64,000 nt of DNA. It comes from Comamonas sp. GTDB lineage: Bacteria; Pseudomonadota; Gammaproteobacteria; Burkholderiales; Burkholderiaceae_C. This document shows, piece by piece, positions 8,908 through 17,419 of the stretch. The position numbers were made by a program, and so were the translations under genes. The stretch covers positions 1 through 64,000 of the forward strand of contig JAITLR010000029.1 of the NCBI GenBank assembly GCA_031277805.1, in the 5' to 3' direction. The notes under the pieces are model-generated. The model did not search any database. It was not told where the DNA came from and was given only the letters and a program-made list of their open reading frames with translations. Numbering within the stretch: the stretch's first letter is position 1; every line of letters starts with the position of its first letter.

Positions 8908-10029
8908 ATGTTCCAAAATGTATCTAATGATAGCGCCCTTGGCTATGCGCAATCGCAGGAACAGCGTGTGAAGATCCTTCATATTGAAGACTCTCCCGCC
9001 GATCAGACTCTGGCACGCCTGAGTCTCAAGCGCGGTCAATTGCCCTGTCAGCTCACGATAGTGGACAGTCTGCAGGCCACCGAGGCGGCGCTGCAGACGC
9101 AGAATTTTGACCTGATCCTGGCCGACTATCACTTGCCAGGCTTTACTGCCCTCGATGTCTGGGAATTGGTACGCCGCCGGCCCGAACATCCACCGTTCGT
9201 GCTGCTATCCGGGGCCATTGGCGAATCTGCTGCCGTGGACATCATGCGCCTGGGTATCAGCGACTACCTGCTCAAGGACCAGATCGCCAGCTTGCCCCAT
9301 GTGGTCAAGCGCGCCCTGGAAGTGCATGAAGCCCGACGCGCCCGACGCCGCGCCATGCAGGAACTGGCGGCTTCCGAAAAACGTCTGGCCGAGCTGACCG
9401 AGCATCTACACACCAGTATCGAGCAGGAACGAGCCGGCATTTCGCGTGAGATTCATGACGATATTGGAGGCTCGCTCACCGCCGTCAAGTTCGACTTGGC
9501 ATGGATACAGCGCAACAGCCCTGAAGGGGCGCTGCGCGAACATGCTCAATCCGCGCTGCAAATGCTCGAACATGCGCTGGGAGCCAGCCAGCGCATCATG
9601 CAAAACCTGCGCCCGCCGGTGCTGGATCAAGGCCTGCTGGCCGCCATCCAATGGCTGGTGCAGGACTTCGAGCGTCGCACCGGGATTCCTGCCAAGCTCC
9701 AGGTACGCTGCCAGCAAACCGAATTTGCGCCGGAGCTGCAGGTCGTGGTCTATCGCACGGCCCAGGAAGCTTTGACCAATATCAGCAAATACGCAAAAGC
9801 CAGCCAGGTCTCGCTGGAACTGTCCGATCACGAGGATTTTTTGACACTGGAAGTAACAGATGACGGGGTGGGCTTGAGCCCCGCAGATCGCGAAAAGCCC
9901 CAATCCTTCGGCCTCAGAGGCCTGAACGAGCGCGCGCGCACCGTACAAGGCTGGCTGGATGTGAGTAGCCAGCCCGGTCAGGGAAGCTCTATCATCCTCA
10001 CCATTCCTCTGACCGACATCAAAACATGA
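8908..10029 (+). CDS. Receiver-histidine kinase hybrid (NarL-type HisKA_3 kinase)
   Basis: A soluble 373-residue protein with an N-terminal receiver domain (DD pocket in HIEDSP, phospho-acceptor D73 in LILADYHLPG, Lys in YLLKDQ) followed by a coiled-coil stretch and a HisKA_3 kinase (H183 in SREIHDDIGGSLTAVK) with HATPase motifs EALTNISKYAKA and DDGVGLS. It has no membrane segment and no PAS, GAF or HAMP domain, so its only visible input module is the receiver. It is divergent from the che operon and followed 58 bases later by a LuxR-type regulator, its likely partner. The ATG at 8908 is preferred over TTG at 8899. Confidence 0.93.
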   Translation: MFQNVSNDSALGYAQSQEQRVKILHIEDSPADQTLARLSLKRGQLPCQLTIVDSLQATEAALQTQNFDLILADYHLPGFTALDVWELVRRRPEHPPFVLLSGAIGESAAVDIMRLGISDYLLKDQIASLPHVVKRALEVHEARRARRRAMQELAASEKRLAELTEHLHTSIEQERAGISREIHDDIGGSLTAVKFDLAWIQRNSPEGALREHAQSALQMLEHALGASQRIMQNLRPPVLDQGLLAAIQWLVQDFERRTGIPAKLQVRCQQTEFAPELQVVVYRTAQEALTNISKYAKASQVSLELSDHEDFLTLEVTDDGVGLSPADREKPQSFGLRGLNERARTVQGWLDVSSQPGQGSSIILTIPLTDIKT

Positions 10030-10087
10030 GCAGGCGCTGTGCTTGTCCACATTGCGGCCGTCGGACTGTTTTCCTGGGAGAGCGACT

Positions 10088-10717
10088 TTGATCCACGTGG
10101 TGCTATGCGATGACCATGCCATCTTGCGAAGAGGCATACGCGACACCTTGGCCGAAGCCACAGATATCCGCGTCACTGCCGAGGCAGGCAGCTACTCCGA
10201 GCTGCGCGAGGCCCTGCGCGAGGCGGCCTGCGATGTGCTGCTCCTGGACATCAACATGCCGGGCCGCAGCGGCCTGGAAGTGCTGACCAGCGTGCGGGAA
10301 ACCCATCCACAGATCCGCGTCATCATGGTCTCCATGTACCCCGAGGATCAGTACGCCCTGCGCAGCATTAAGGCCGGCGCGGCCGGTTATGCCAACAAGG
10401 CGGGCGACCCGGTGCTGCTGATCGAGGCCGTGCGCACCGTTCATGCCGGCCGCAAGTACCTGACCGCCGAAGTCGCCCAGATGCTGGCCGACAGCCTGGC
10501 CCAGCCTGCGGCGCCCGTACCGCACGAGGCCTTGTCCGAGCGCGAGATGCAGACCCTCCTGAAGATTGCCAGCGGCCAGCGCCAGACCGATATCGCGCAG
10601 GAATTGATGCTCAGCCCCAAGACCGTGAGCGTGTACCGGGCCCGCGTGCTGGAAAAGCTGGGCTTGAGCAGCAATGCCGAGCTGACGGCCTATGCGATCC
10701 ATAACAAGTTGATTTAA
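10088..10717 (+). CDS. NarL/FixJ-family response regulator
   Basis: DNA-binding response regulator of 209 residues. The receiver has acidic pocket CDDH at 7-10 and phospho-acceptor D54 (LLLDINMPGRSG); the C-terminal LuxR-type helix-turn-helix reads LSEREMQTLLKIASGQ then IAQELMLSPKTVSVYRARV. A TTG start at 10088 is chosen because GGGAG lies 7-12 bases upstream and the receiver begins at once (IHVVLCDDH); no ATG fits better. It follows the receiver-kinase hybrid in the same direction and is probably its output. Target genes are not evident; the nearby flagellar and chemotaxis promoters are candidates. Confidence 0.93.
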   Translation: MIHVVLCDDHAILRRGIRDTLAEATDIRVTAEAGSYSELREALREAACDVLLLDINMPGRSGLEVLTSVRETHPQIRVIMVSMYPEDQYALRSIKAGAAGYANKAGDPVLLIEAVRTVHAGRKYLTAEVAQMLADSLAQPAAPVPHEALSEREMQTLLKIASGQRQTDIAQELMLSPKTVSVYRARVLEKLGLSSNAELTAYAIHNKLI

Positions 10718-10817
10718 CCCCCTGAGGCGCTGCACGCCTTCCCCCTTGCTCTACGCGCTTCGCGCTAAGGAAGGGGGACGACAGCATCGCTGCGGGGCGG
10801 CCCTTGCTTGGTGTTCG
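10718..10817 (+). repeat. Post-stop repeat, family B, copy 1
   Basis: Begins CCCCCTGAGGCGC directly after the TAA of the NarL-type regulator and ends near GGGGCGGCCCTTGCTTGGTGTTC. Contains an internal hairpin (CTACGCGCTTCGCGCTAAGG). Same core as six other copies in the window. Confidence 0.85.
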
Positions 10818-10829
10818 CCGGTTTTGAAG

Positions 10830-10876
10830 AAATTTTGCTCTAGCGCTTATCTACTCTGCGCAAGTAGCTATCAAAA
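10830..10876 (-). repeat. Dispersed repeat family A, copy
   Basis: On the minus strand reads TTTTGATAGCTACTTGCGC, a spacer, then AAGCGCTAGAGCAAAATTT. It lies in the convergent gap between the regulator gene and fliR. Confidence 0.7.
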
Positions 10877-10896
10877 CAGCTAAATCAAGCCTGCAA

Positions 10897-11661
10897 CTAA
10901 ACGCCGAAAATCGTCATACCCTTTTGCAGCAAGGCCACCAGTGGTTGCTCCAGCAAGGGCAAGGTCGCCGTCAAACCCAGCAGGCCTACGGTCAAGGTGA
11001 CCGGAAAGCCCACGGCATAGATGTTCATCTGAGGTGCTACGCGCGAGATGATGCCCAGCACCAGGTTGACGAACAGCAGCATGGCGATCATGGGCAAGGC
11101 AATCCAGAACGCACTGGAGAAGACCGCGCTACCCATCTCATGCAGGCGCATCTGGGCAATGGCCTGCATGAAGTTGCCATCCACCGGGAAAGCCTTGAAG
11201 CTCTTGAGCACAGCCATCAGCACCAAAAGATGACCGTTGATGACAATGAACAGCAGCGTGGCAATCTGCACCATGAAGCGGGCGACGGCACTGAGCTGGG
11301 CATTGCTGGTGGGGTCGAAGAACGACGCAAAGTTCAGACCCATCTGCAGACCGACGACCTCTCCGGCAACCTCAATCGCCGCCATCACCAGGCGCACGGC
11401 AAAGCCCACCGACAAGCCCACCACCACCTGCTGCACCAGTGTGCCCAGTGCCTGCGGCGAGGCAATGCTGACCACGGTCTGATCGCCCAGTATGGGTTGA
11501 GCACAGAGCGCCACCAGAAAGGCCAGCCCTACCTTGAGCCGCATGGGAATGGCTTTTTGCGAAAACACCGGCGCCGTGGTGAACAGCGCCAGCACACGCA
11601 CAAAAGGCCAGATCAGCGGCGACAGCCAGGCGGCAATCTGGGCTTCGCTAAAGGAAATCAT
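10897..11661 (-). CDS. fliR: Flagellar export gate protein FliR
   Basis: Polytopic inner-membrane protein of 254 residues, part of the FliPQR core of the flagellar type III export gate. Several long hydrophobic segments are visible (for example WPFVRVLALFTTAPVF and LFVNLVLGIISRVAPQMNIYAVGFPVTLTVGLLGL), with the conserved RVAPQMNIYAVGFP segment. The start at 11661 gives the family N-terminus MISFSEAQI; the frame is open 17 codons upstream but that stretch is unconserved and abuts a dispersed repeat. It ends the fliL-R gene run. Confidence 0.97.
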   Translation of the reverse strand: MISFSEAQIAAWLSPLIWPFVRVLALFTTAPVFSQKAIPMRLKVGLAFLVALCAQPILGDQTVVSIASPQALGTLVQQVVVGLSVGFAVRLVMAAIEVAGEVVGLQMGLNFASFFDPTSNAQLSAVARFMVQIATLLFIVINGHLLVLMAVLKSFKAFPVDGNFMQAIAQMRLHEMGSAVFSSAFWIALPMIAMLLFVNLVLGIISRVAPQMNIYAVGFPVTLTVGLLGLTATLPLLEQPLVALLQKGMTIFGV

Positions 11662-11719
11662 TTCTGTGCATTCACAAGGTAGGCAAGTGCCCGCAGACCG
11701 CCGCCCAAGCACAGTCCAA

Positions 11720-11803
11720 GCCAGGGATGCCTAGCAAGGGCCGCCCCGCAGCGAGGGCATCGTCCCCCTTGGGGGAGAAGCCGCGAAGCGGCACAGGGGG
11801 TCA
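11720..11803 (-). repeat. Post-stop repeat, family B, copy 2 (between fliQ and fliR)
   Basis: On the minus strand the repeat begins CCCCCTGTGCCGC immediately after the fliQ TGA and ends GGGGCGGCCCTTGCTAGGCATCCCTGG. It fills most of the 139-base gap between two genes whose products form one complex. Confidence 0.85.
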
Positions 11804-12070
11804 TCCAACAGATCCTGGGATGCTCTCGATGGTGCGGCGAATGAAATCCACCAGCGTGGACAGCATCCAAGGGCCTGCCACCGCAAACACCAGCACAGCC
11901 GCCAGCAGCTTGGGCACAAAGGCCAGCGTGGCCTCATGCACCTGGGTCACGGCCTGAAAGACACTGACCAGCAAGCCCACGCCCATGACCACGCCCAACA
12001 CGGGCATGGAGATCATCAGCAGCAAAGTCAGCGCTTCGCGCCCAAAGGTCAGAACAAATTGAGAAGTCAT
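11801..12070 (-). CDS. fliQ: Flagellar export gate protein FliQ
   Basis: Small inner-membrane subunit (89 residues) of the FliPQR export gate. Two hydrophobic helices are clear: LTLLLMISMPVLGVVMGVGLLVSVF and LLAAVLVFAVAGPWML, joined by the conserved polar QAVTQVHEATLAFVPK. Length matches the family. It lies between fliP and fliR but is separated from each by a copy of the family B repeat, an unusual spacing for these normally tight genes. Confidence 0.97.
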   Translation of the reverse strand: MTSQFVLTFGREALTLLLMISMPVLGVVMGVGLLVSVFQAVTQVHEATLAFVPKLLAAVLVFAVAGPWMLSTLVDFIRRTIESIPGSVG

Positions 12071-12127
12071 GACTTCCTCTTAACTCTCAAAGAACCCAAT
12101 ACGTTGAAAACTGGCACCACCCAAAGC

Positions 12128-12246
12128 GAGTGACACCGAGGAAGGGCCGCCCCGCACCGAGGGTGTCGTCCCCATCCCTTAGCGCACAGCGCGTAGAGAG
12201 AGGGGGAAGGCGTGGGGCCGCCTAGGCAAGCGACTCAGGGAGTGTT
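12128..12246 (-). repeat. Post-stop repeat, family B, copy 3 (between fliP and fliQ)
   Basis: On the minus strand CTCCCTGAGTCGC starts four bases after the fliP TAA. The copy is the longer version with CCTAGGCGGCCCCACGCCTTCCCCCTCTCT and a CTACGCGCTGTGCGCTAAGG hairpin, ending at GGGGCGGCCCTTCCTCGGTGTC. Confidence 0.85.
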
Positions 12247-12995
12247 TAAGTGGCGAAGCTCGCGGCCAGCGACCCAATAATTAAATTCCAGCCATCGGCC
12301 AGCACAAACAGCATGAGCTTGAACGGCAGGGCCACCAGCACAGGCGAAAGCATCATCATGCCCAGCGACATGAGGATGGAGGACACCACCATGTCGATGA
12401 CCAGAAACGGAATGAAGATCATGAAGCCGATCTGGAAGGCTGTTTTCAGCTCGCTGGTCACAAAGGCGGGCACCAGCACGCGCAGCGGCGCGGTTTCGGC
12501 GGTGACATCGGCGTCCAGCTTGGCCAGGCGCTTGAACAGCGCAAAGTCCGACTGGCGTGTCTGTTTGAGCATGAAACCGCGCATGGGTGCCTCGGCCTTT
12601 TCGATGGCCTGCTCAAAGCTGATGCTGTTTTGCGTATAGGGCAGATAGGCCTCCTGATAGACCTTGTCCAGCGTCGGCCCCATCACAAACATGGTGAGGA
12701 ACAATGACAGGCCGATCACCACCTGATTGGGCGGAGCCGACTGCGTACCCAGCGCCTGACGCAGCAGGCTCAGCACGATGACGATGCGGGTGAAACCCGT
12801 CATCAGCAGCAGGATGGCGGGAAGGAACGACAGTGCCGTAAAAAACAGCAAAGTCTGAATAGGCACGGAGTAGCTGGTACCGCCGCCACTCTGGCCGACC
12901 AACAGAGGCAGACTGGCAGGAGCACCCTGAGCCGCAGCCACCAGCGGCACAGCCAGCAGAAGGCCAGCCACCACGCGAGATACGAACTTAGTCAT
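12246..12995 (-). CDS. fliP: Flagellar export gate protein FliP
   Basis: Inner-membrane subunit of the flagellar export gate, 249 residues. It has a cleavable-type signal sequence ([18 protein letters not shown]), which FliP proteins characteristically carry, then hydrophobic helices and the family signature segments [21 protein letters not shown] and VYQEAYLPY. The ATG at 12995 is used because it gives the signal peptide directly; it overlaps the end of fliO by eight bases, suggesting translational coupling. It is followed by a family B repeat and then fliQ. Confidence 0.97.
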   Translation of the reverse strand: MTKFVSRVVAGLLLAVPLVAAAQGAPASLPLLVGQSGGGTSYSVPIQTLLFFTALSFLPAILLLMTGFTRIVIVLSLLRQALGTQSAPPNQVVIGLSLFLTMFVMGPTLDKVYQEAYLPYTQNSISFEQAIEKAEAPMRGFMLKQTRQSDFALFKRLAKLDADVTAETAPLRVLVPAFVTSELKTAFQIGFMIFIPFLVIDMVVSSILMSLGMMMLSPVLVALPFKLMLFVLADGWNLIIGSLAASFAT

Positions 12996-13422
12996 TTCCT
13001 GAATTCCGGGCAGATCCATCGGCCTGAGCCCGCATCAACGAATCGTTGAACGATGGCGAGGCTGGTGAATTCGCTACATAAGCATGAGCTGCTTGCGCTG
13101 ATGCAGCCTGCGTTTGCAACACATGCAGACATTGAATCTGCTGCGCCGTCACACCCAGCACCAGACGCACGGCCTCGGCGCCCTCGCCCACCTGCACCGT
13201 CATCACCCGTTGCTGGGGGCCAATGGACAGCGTGCCCAGCACCTGCGATGGCAGCGGCGCGGCTCCGCGCGCCATGCCCATGCCGCGAGGCAGCAGGTTC
13301 TTTTGCTGCAAACGGCGCACCAGCCATGGCAGCGCTGCCATGGCCGCCACAAACAAGGCGACCAGGACCAGCGTGGGCCACATGGAAGGAGCCGCTGCCG
13401 CGCCCGCCGCGTTCTCAACCAC
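12988..13422 (-). CDS. fliO: Flagellar assembly protein FliO
   Basis: Small single-span membrane protein that assists FliP assembly. Residues ~14-34 form one transmembrane helix ([22 protein letters not shown]), followed by a basic segment and a cytoplasmic domain ([32 protein letters not shown]) typical of FliO. The start is uncertain: GTG at 13422 overlaps the fliN stop (GTGGTTGA), while ATG at 13383 lies right before the helix. FliO is weakly conserved and the call rests on this architecture plus its place between fliN and fliP. Confidence 0.85.
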   Translation of the reverse strand: MVENAAGAAAAPSMWPTLVLVALFVAAMAALPWLVRRLQQKNLLPRGMGMARGAAPLPSQVLGTLSIGPQQRVMTVQVGEGAEAVRLVLGVTAQQIQCLHVLQTQAASAQAAHAYVANSPASPSFNDSLMRAQADGSARNSGND

Positions 13423-13846
13423 GGCTGACCCGGCGCAGACGCTCGGACGGCGTGACCACATCGGTCAGGCGGATACCGAACTTGTCGTTCACCACCACCA
13501 CCTCGCCCTGGGCGATCAGATAGCCGTTGACCAGCACATCCATGGGCTCACCAGCCAGCGCATCAAGCTCGACCACAGAGCCCTGGGCCAGTTGCAGGAT
13601 GTACTTGATGGGCACCTTGGTACGGCCCAGCTCCACGGACAGCTGCACGGGAATGTCCAGCACCATGTTGATGTCGTGCACCGGTACATCGCCGTAATTG
13701 CGCGAGGCGTCGCCCGACAGAGGGCCGCCCTGCTCGGACATATCGGCGCCTTCGGCGGCCTCATCATGCTGACGCTGCTCTTCCAGTGCCTCGGCCCAAC
13801 CGGAGAACGGATCATCGCCCGCGGGCTTGTTGTCATCAATTGCCAT
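13415..13846 (-). CDS. fliN: Flagellar motor switch protein FliN
   Basis: Component of the rotor C-ring that binds CheY-P and docks the FliH-FliI export complex. The 143-residue protein has an acidic, low-complexity N-terminal half and a C-terminal SpoA domain (VLDIPVQLSVELGRTKVPIKYILQLAQGSVVELD, then GEPMDVLVNGYLIAQGEVVVVNDKFGIRLTDV). Start at 13846 (MAIDDNK) is chosen because an AGAGAAGC sequence precedes it and it overlaps the fliM stop by 11 bases, a normal coupled arrangement. Confidence 0.96.
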   Translation of the reverse strand: MAIDDNKPAGDDPFSGWAEALEEQRQHDEAAEGADMSEQGGPLSGDASRNYGDVPVHDINMVLDIPVQLSVELGRTKVPIKYILQLAQGSVVELDALAGEPMDVLVNGYLIAQGEVVVVNDKFGIRLTDVVTPSERLRRVSRG

Positions 13847-14840
13847 GCTTCTCTCCCATCCAGCCGGATTCGCCGCCACGCAGGCTGCGCTCCACGCGGA
13901 TTGCGTATTTGTCGTTGTGCGTGCCGTACTGGCACTCGAAAACCGGAACTCCACCGATGGAGGCACGAATCAGCGGCTCACGGTCAAGTTCAATGAAATC
14001 ACCAGGGCGCATGGCCAGCAGCTGCTCCACCGTGGCATCGGCCCGGGCCAGCTCGGCCACCAGGGTCACCTCGGCTGCCTGAATCTCGCGCGTCAGCACC
14101 TTGACCCAGCGGCGGTCCACCTCGATGGCATCGCCTTGAGTAGACGAATACAGCACATCGCGAATCGGCTCCAGCGTTGCATAGGGCATGCAGATGTGGA
14201 TGGAGCCCGAGATATCGCCGATCTCCAGCTGGAACGCGGTCGAAACCACGATTTCGCTGGGCGTGGCGATATTGGCGAACTGAGGCTGCATTTCCGAGCG
14301 CTGATAGGCCAGCTCCAGCGGATAGATGCCATGCCAGGCCTTTTTGTATTCCTCGCAGACCACATTGACCAGGCGATTGATCACGCGCTGTTCGGTGGTC
14401 GAGAAATCACGGCCCTCGATACGGGTCTGCAAACGGCCCGTGCCGCCATACAGCGTGTCGATCACGCCAAAGACCAGCGAAGGCTCGCAGACGATCAGGC
14501 CGTTGCCGCGCAGTGGGCGGATGGCCATGATGTTGAAATTGGTGGGCACCGCCAACTCGCGCAGAAAAGCGCTGTAGCGCTGCACCGTTACCGTACCGAC
14601 GGAAACCTCGGGGCTGCGGCGAATGAAGTTGAACAGGCCGATGCGGAAATTGCGGGCAAAGCGCTCGTTGACAATTTCCATGGTGGGCATGCGCCCACGC
14701 ACGATGCGCTCCTGGCTGGAGATGTCGTAGCTGCGGACCTGGCCGAGATCGACCTCCACCACTTCGGAGCGCTGGCTCTCGCCGGTAACGCCTTCCAGAA
14801 GAGCATCAACCTCTTCCTGAGAGAGAAAAGAATCGCTCAT
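13836..14840 (-). CDS. fliM: Flagellar motor switch protein FliM
   Basis: C-ring protein that receives CheY-P and transmits the switch signal to FliG. The 334-residue sequence begins with the CheY-binding peptide (residues 3-16, LSQEEVDALLEGV), then the middle domain with the conserved YGGTGR segment, and ends with a SpoA domain (EVTLVAELARADATVEQLLAMRPGDFIELD). Length matches E. coli FliM. It is the second gene of the fliL-fliR run, 15 bases after fliL. Confidence 0.97.
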   Translation of the reverse strand: MSDSFLSQEEVDALLEGVTGESQRSEVVEVDLGQVRSYDISSQERIVRGRMPTMEIVNERFARNFRIGLFNFIRRSPEVSVGTVTVQRYSAFLRELAVPTNFNIMAIRPLRGNGLIVCEPSLVFGVIDTLYGGTGRLQTRIEGRDFSTTEQRVINRLVNVVCEEYKKAWHGIYPLELAYQRSEMQPQFANIATPSEIVVSTAFQLEIGDISGSIHICMPYATLEPIRDVLYSSTQGDAIEVDRRWVKVLTREIQAAEVTLVAELARADATVEQLLAMRPGDFIELDREPLIRASIGGVPVFECQYGTHNDKYAIRVERSLRGGESGWMGEKHGN

Positions 14841-14855
14841 GCACTTCCTCCCTGC

Positions 14856-15404
14856 TTACTGAATGATGAAGCTGGCAAACAGCACGCGGCGCACGGGATT
14901 CTTGCGGCTGGAGCGGGGACGATCCTCGTCCGCATCCTCGTCGTCACGCGCACGCTTTTTGGCATTGGCACCGAAGCCCAGAGGGGCGGACACCTCTTCC
15001 AGAATGTCGGCCGCCAACTTTTCCTTGCCCTCGCGCGCCAGCAGCTCATCGGCTGTGCGCTGGGACACCAGCATCAGAATGCCGTTGCGGATGCTGGGCA
15101 GATATTGCTTGACGGTGGAAGCCGTCTTCTCGTCGGCCAGCTCCAGCGTGATGCCCAGTTGCACGAAGCGGTCGCCACCTGGGTCTGAAAGGTTGGCCAC
15201 CATATTGTCCAGCGGCAGGAAGGTGGGCACCGTGACTGCGGCGCTGGAGCCCTCGTCACCATCGGCGCTGTGGTGCTGGCGCTGCATCATCAGCACATAG
15301 GCCGCAGCAGCCACGATGGCCAGCACGGCCACGATGGCCACGATGACAATCAGCTTCTTGCTTTTGGCAGGAGCGGCAGGGGCGACATTGGAGTTGGCTG
15401 ACAC
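14856..15404 (-). CDS. fliL: Flagellar basal body-associated protein FliL
   Basis: Single-pass inner-membrane protein that surrounds the stator. Residues ~18-40 form the transmembrane helix (KKLIVIVAIVAVLAIVAAAAYVLM), followed by a Ser/His-rich spacer and the periplasmic FliL domain (FLPLDNMVANLSDPGGDRFVQLGITLEL). It starts with GTG at 15404 preceded by GAGGAAT. An unusual charged insert, KKRARDDEDADEDRPRSSRKN near residues 149-170, interrupts the conserved C-terminus before VRRVLFASFIIQ. It opens the fliLMNOPQR run after a terminator-like hairpin. Confidence 0.94.
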   Translation of the reverse strand: MSANSNVAPAAPAKSKKLIVIVAIVAVLAIVAAAAYVLMMQRQHHSADGDEGSSAAVTVPTFLPLDNMVANLSDPGGDRFVQLGITLELADEKTASTVKQYLPSIRNGILMLVSQRTADELLAREGKEKLAADILEEVSAPLGFGANAKKRARDDEDADEDRPRSSRKNPVRRVLFASFIIQ

Positions 15405-15519
15405 GGCGGGTATTCCTCAAGAGTGAGGGACTTCATCCACCTCGCAGCCATTGCCACGACACGGAAGGTCCACGCCCGAATTATTCGCCGCGAGCCCCCT
15501 GGGGCATTGCCGGAATAAA

Positions 15520-15548
15520 AGTGCGAAACCCGGGCTGATCCCGGGTTC
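15520..15548 (-). terminator. Intrinsic terminator after fliK
   Basis: On the minus strand AACCCGGG-ATCAG-CCCGGGTT (15527-15547) is followed by TCGCACTTTTATT. It separates the fliF-K run from fliL-R, so fliL probably has its own promoter in 15405-15520. Confidence 0.7.
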
Positions 15549-15603
15549 GACTCTGGCTGGTTGCCGGGCCCCGAGACGGTTCCCGCGGCTTCAGCCTCCC
15601 GAA

Positions 15604-16920
15604 TCAGACAAACAGATCAACCCCAGGGCGCCCGTCTGGCCCCACACTGCGTCGCGCCAGGGCGGCATCGGCAGGCAGCTCCGTCGTCCGGGTGCTCACG
15701 CGGGACAGCTGCGCCTGGGCTGGTTGTGCATCCGCGCTCCGGCGCCCAGAATCATCCGCTCCTCCTGCATCCACGCTGACCCCGGCCAGATTCAGACCCT
15801 GGGCCTGCAACAGCTCACTCAGCTGGGACTGACCATCGGCCAGTAGCTGCCGCGCCTGTTCATCGTCCGCAGCAAAGCGCACATGAGCCTCCTGGCCATG
15901 GAGCTGCACCTGAACCTGAATCGGCTTGCCCTCATGCTGGATGGAGAGCGCGGCATTCTGCGTCTTCTGATGGACCCAGAAGGCAACCTGCTCGGAGACT
16001 TCCTGCTCGCGCTCGGCAGGTGCCCCAGACTGGTCATCCATACCCGCTTGCGCGTTCGCTGCGCCCTGGCTGTCACCCTGCAAGCCCCCGCTGGATGCCC
16101 CCATGGCCGAGCCTATCGCCGCAGCCAATGCGTCATGCGCCCCGGCGCCGGAGCCAGACTTGCCCATGGCTTCGGTGTCGGATGCCTGGGAAGAACGCGC
16201 GGCACGCAGCAAATCCTTGAGCCCCTCTGCCACCTGCGGCTGCACCGCCGTCATACCTTGCAAGCTGATGCCCCTGGTCTCTGTACCTTGCGCCTTGCCA
16301 TGCGATGCCAGCTCTGCGCGGGCGGTCAAGGCCTCCTCTGCCTTGAGAACTTGCGCGCGTGGTTCCGCCTCCAGAGGCTGCAGGCTCTCGGTCACTGGCG
16401 AGGATAAGGCGGCAGCTTCAGAATCAATAGCTGCTTGCGCTTGATCAGCCTGCGTTTGAGTCGAATTTTTCTGAGTATCCTGTGCTTGCAAAGCCGCATG
16501 CGCGCTGGGCAGCCCCTGCTGCAGCGCCTGTCTGTGCGCCAGCTGGGTGACATTGCCTCGTCCCGACAGAAAGTCCGTTGCCACGCCCTTGCGCAGATCG
16601 GCATCGCCTTGCGCATCCAGGCGTGTGGTCTGGCCCACCAGGCTCATCCACGGCGCATGTCCCTGAGCCGCCAGCAAGGCATCTTCCTGTGCCAAGGTGG
16701 TCAAGGCCGGCTTTTCTTCTTGCGCATCTCCGGCCGCAGCCGAACCAGCGGCAAAGCCGGCAACGGCCAGACCGTCCAGCGACGCCAACAGGGATGAAAA
16801 CCCTTGTGCGTCTTCGTCGGCTGCGCCAGCGCTTCGTGCCGAAGACATGCTCTGACCAAGTTTTGCGGCTCGCGGCTCGCCGCTGCGGGGGGCATCAATC
16901 CTGGTATCCGTCATCTTCAT
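15604..16920 (-). CDS. fliK: Flagellar hook-length control protein FliK
   Basis: Secreted molecular ruler that sets hook length and triggers the export-specificity switch through FlhB. The 438-residue protein has a long low-complexity Ala/Gln/Ser-rich N-terminal region and a recognisable C-terminal switch domain (ALSIQHEGKPIQVQVQLHGQEAHVRFA, then QLSELLQAQGLNLAGVSVDAG). Codons around 16422-16470 coincide with a copy of the dispersed family A repeat, read antisense, which encodes part of the QTQADQAQAAIDSEAA stretch. The start overlaps the fliJ stop (ATGA). Such proteins are poorly conserved outside the C-terminus. Confidence 0.92.
   Translation of the reverse strand: MKMTDTRIDAPRSGEPRAAKLGQSMSSARSAGAADEDAQGFSSLLASLDGLAVAGFAAGSAAAGDAQEEKPALTTLAQEDALLAAQGHAPWMSLVGQTTRLDAQGDADLRKGVATDFLSGRGNVTQLAHRQALQQGLPSAHAALQAQDTQKNSTQTQADQAQAAIDSEAAALSSPVTESLQPLEAEPRAQVLKAEEALTARAELASHGKAQGTETRGISLQGMTAVQPQVAEGLKDLLRAARSSQASDTEAMGKSGSGAGAHDALAAAIGSAMGASSGGLQGDSQGAANAQAGMDDQSGAPAEREQEVSEQVAFWVHQKTQNAALSIQHEGKPIQVQVQLHGQEAHVRFAADDEQARQLLADGQSQLSELLQAQGLNLAGVSVDAGGADDSGRRSADAQPAQAQLSRVSTRTTELPADAALARRSVGPDGRPGVDLFV
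16422..16470 (+). repeat. Dispersed repeat family A inside fliK
   Basis: AATCAATAGCTGCTTGCGCTTGATCAG...TGCGTTTGAGTCGAATTTTTCTGA matches the intergenic copy at 62255-62307 in order and spacing. It lies antisense within fliK and keeps the fliK frame open. Confidence 0.65.
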
Positions 16921-17381
16921 GCCTCCTGGAACTGCAGGCCAAAGCTGCGCCGAAAAAAGGCCATGGCCGCACGCTCATCGGTTTCCTTCTGTTCCCGGCG
17001 CATCTGCACCAGGGCCAAGTCACGCTGGCGCACCTGCACCACTTTTTGCAGGCTGGTCACACGCAGCTCTGCCGCCAGCAATGCCTGGCGCGCCGTTTCC
17101 AGGCGGATGTCCTGATCTGCCACCACACGGGTCTGCAGGCCTATGGCGTGCTGCAGTCGTTCCATGAACTGATATTGGTGGTGCATGACCTCGGGCTGCA
17201 CGGCCAAGCCCTCCTGCGCGCCCCAACGGGCCTGCATCTCAGCTGCATAGCCTTGCAGCTGATCCATCTGCGCCTGGGCCGCCTGCCGCGCACTTTGACG
17301 CTCCAGCATGGCGGTACGGGCGGCGTCGCGCTTGCGCTCTGCGGCTTCAATGGCGACGTTCAATGCATTCAAGGACGACAT
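16917..17381 (-). CDS. fliJ: Flagellar export chaperone/stalk protein FliJ
   Basis: Small coiled-coil protein (154 residues) that sits in the centre of the FliI ATPase ring and helps couple ATP hydrolysis to export. The sequence is almost wholly charged and helical, with heptad-like stretches (AAERKRDAARTAMLERQSARQAAQAQMDQL and VRQRDLALVQMRREQKETDERAAM). Length is that of the family. It lies between fliI and fliK, overlapping fliK by four bases. Confidence 0.93.
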   Translation of the reverse strand: MSSLNALNVAIEAAERKRDAARTAMLERQSARQAAQAQMDQLQGYAAEMQARWGAQEGLAVQPEVMHHQYQFMERLQHAIGLQTRVVADQDIRLETARQALLAAELRVTSLQKVVQVRQRDLALVQMRREQKETDERAAMAFFRRSFGLQFQEA

Positions 17382-17419
17382 CTGCGGCTACTCCCTCTGG
17401 CTAATCATTGACGTTCAGC

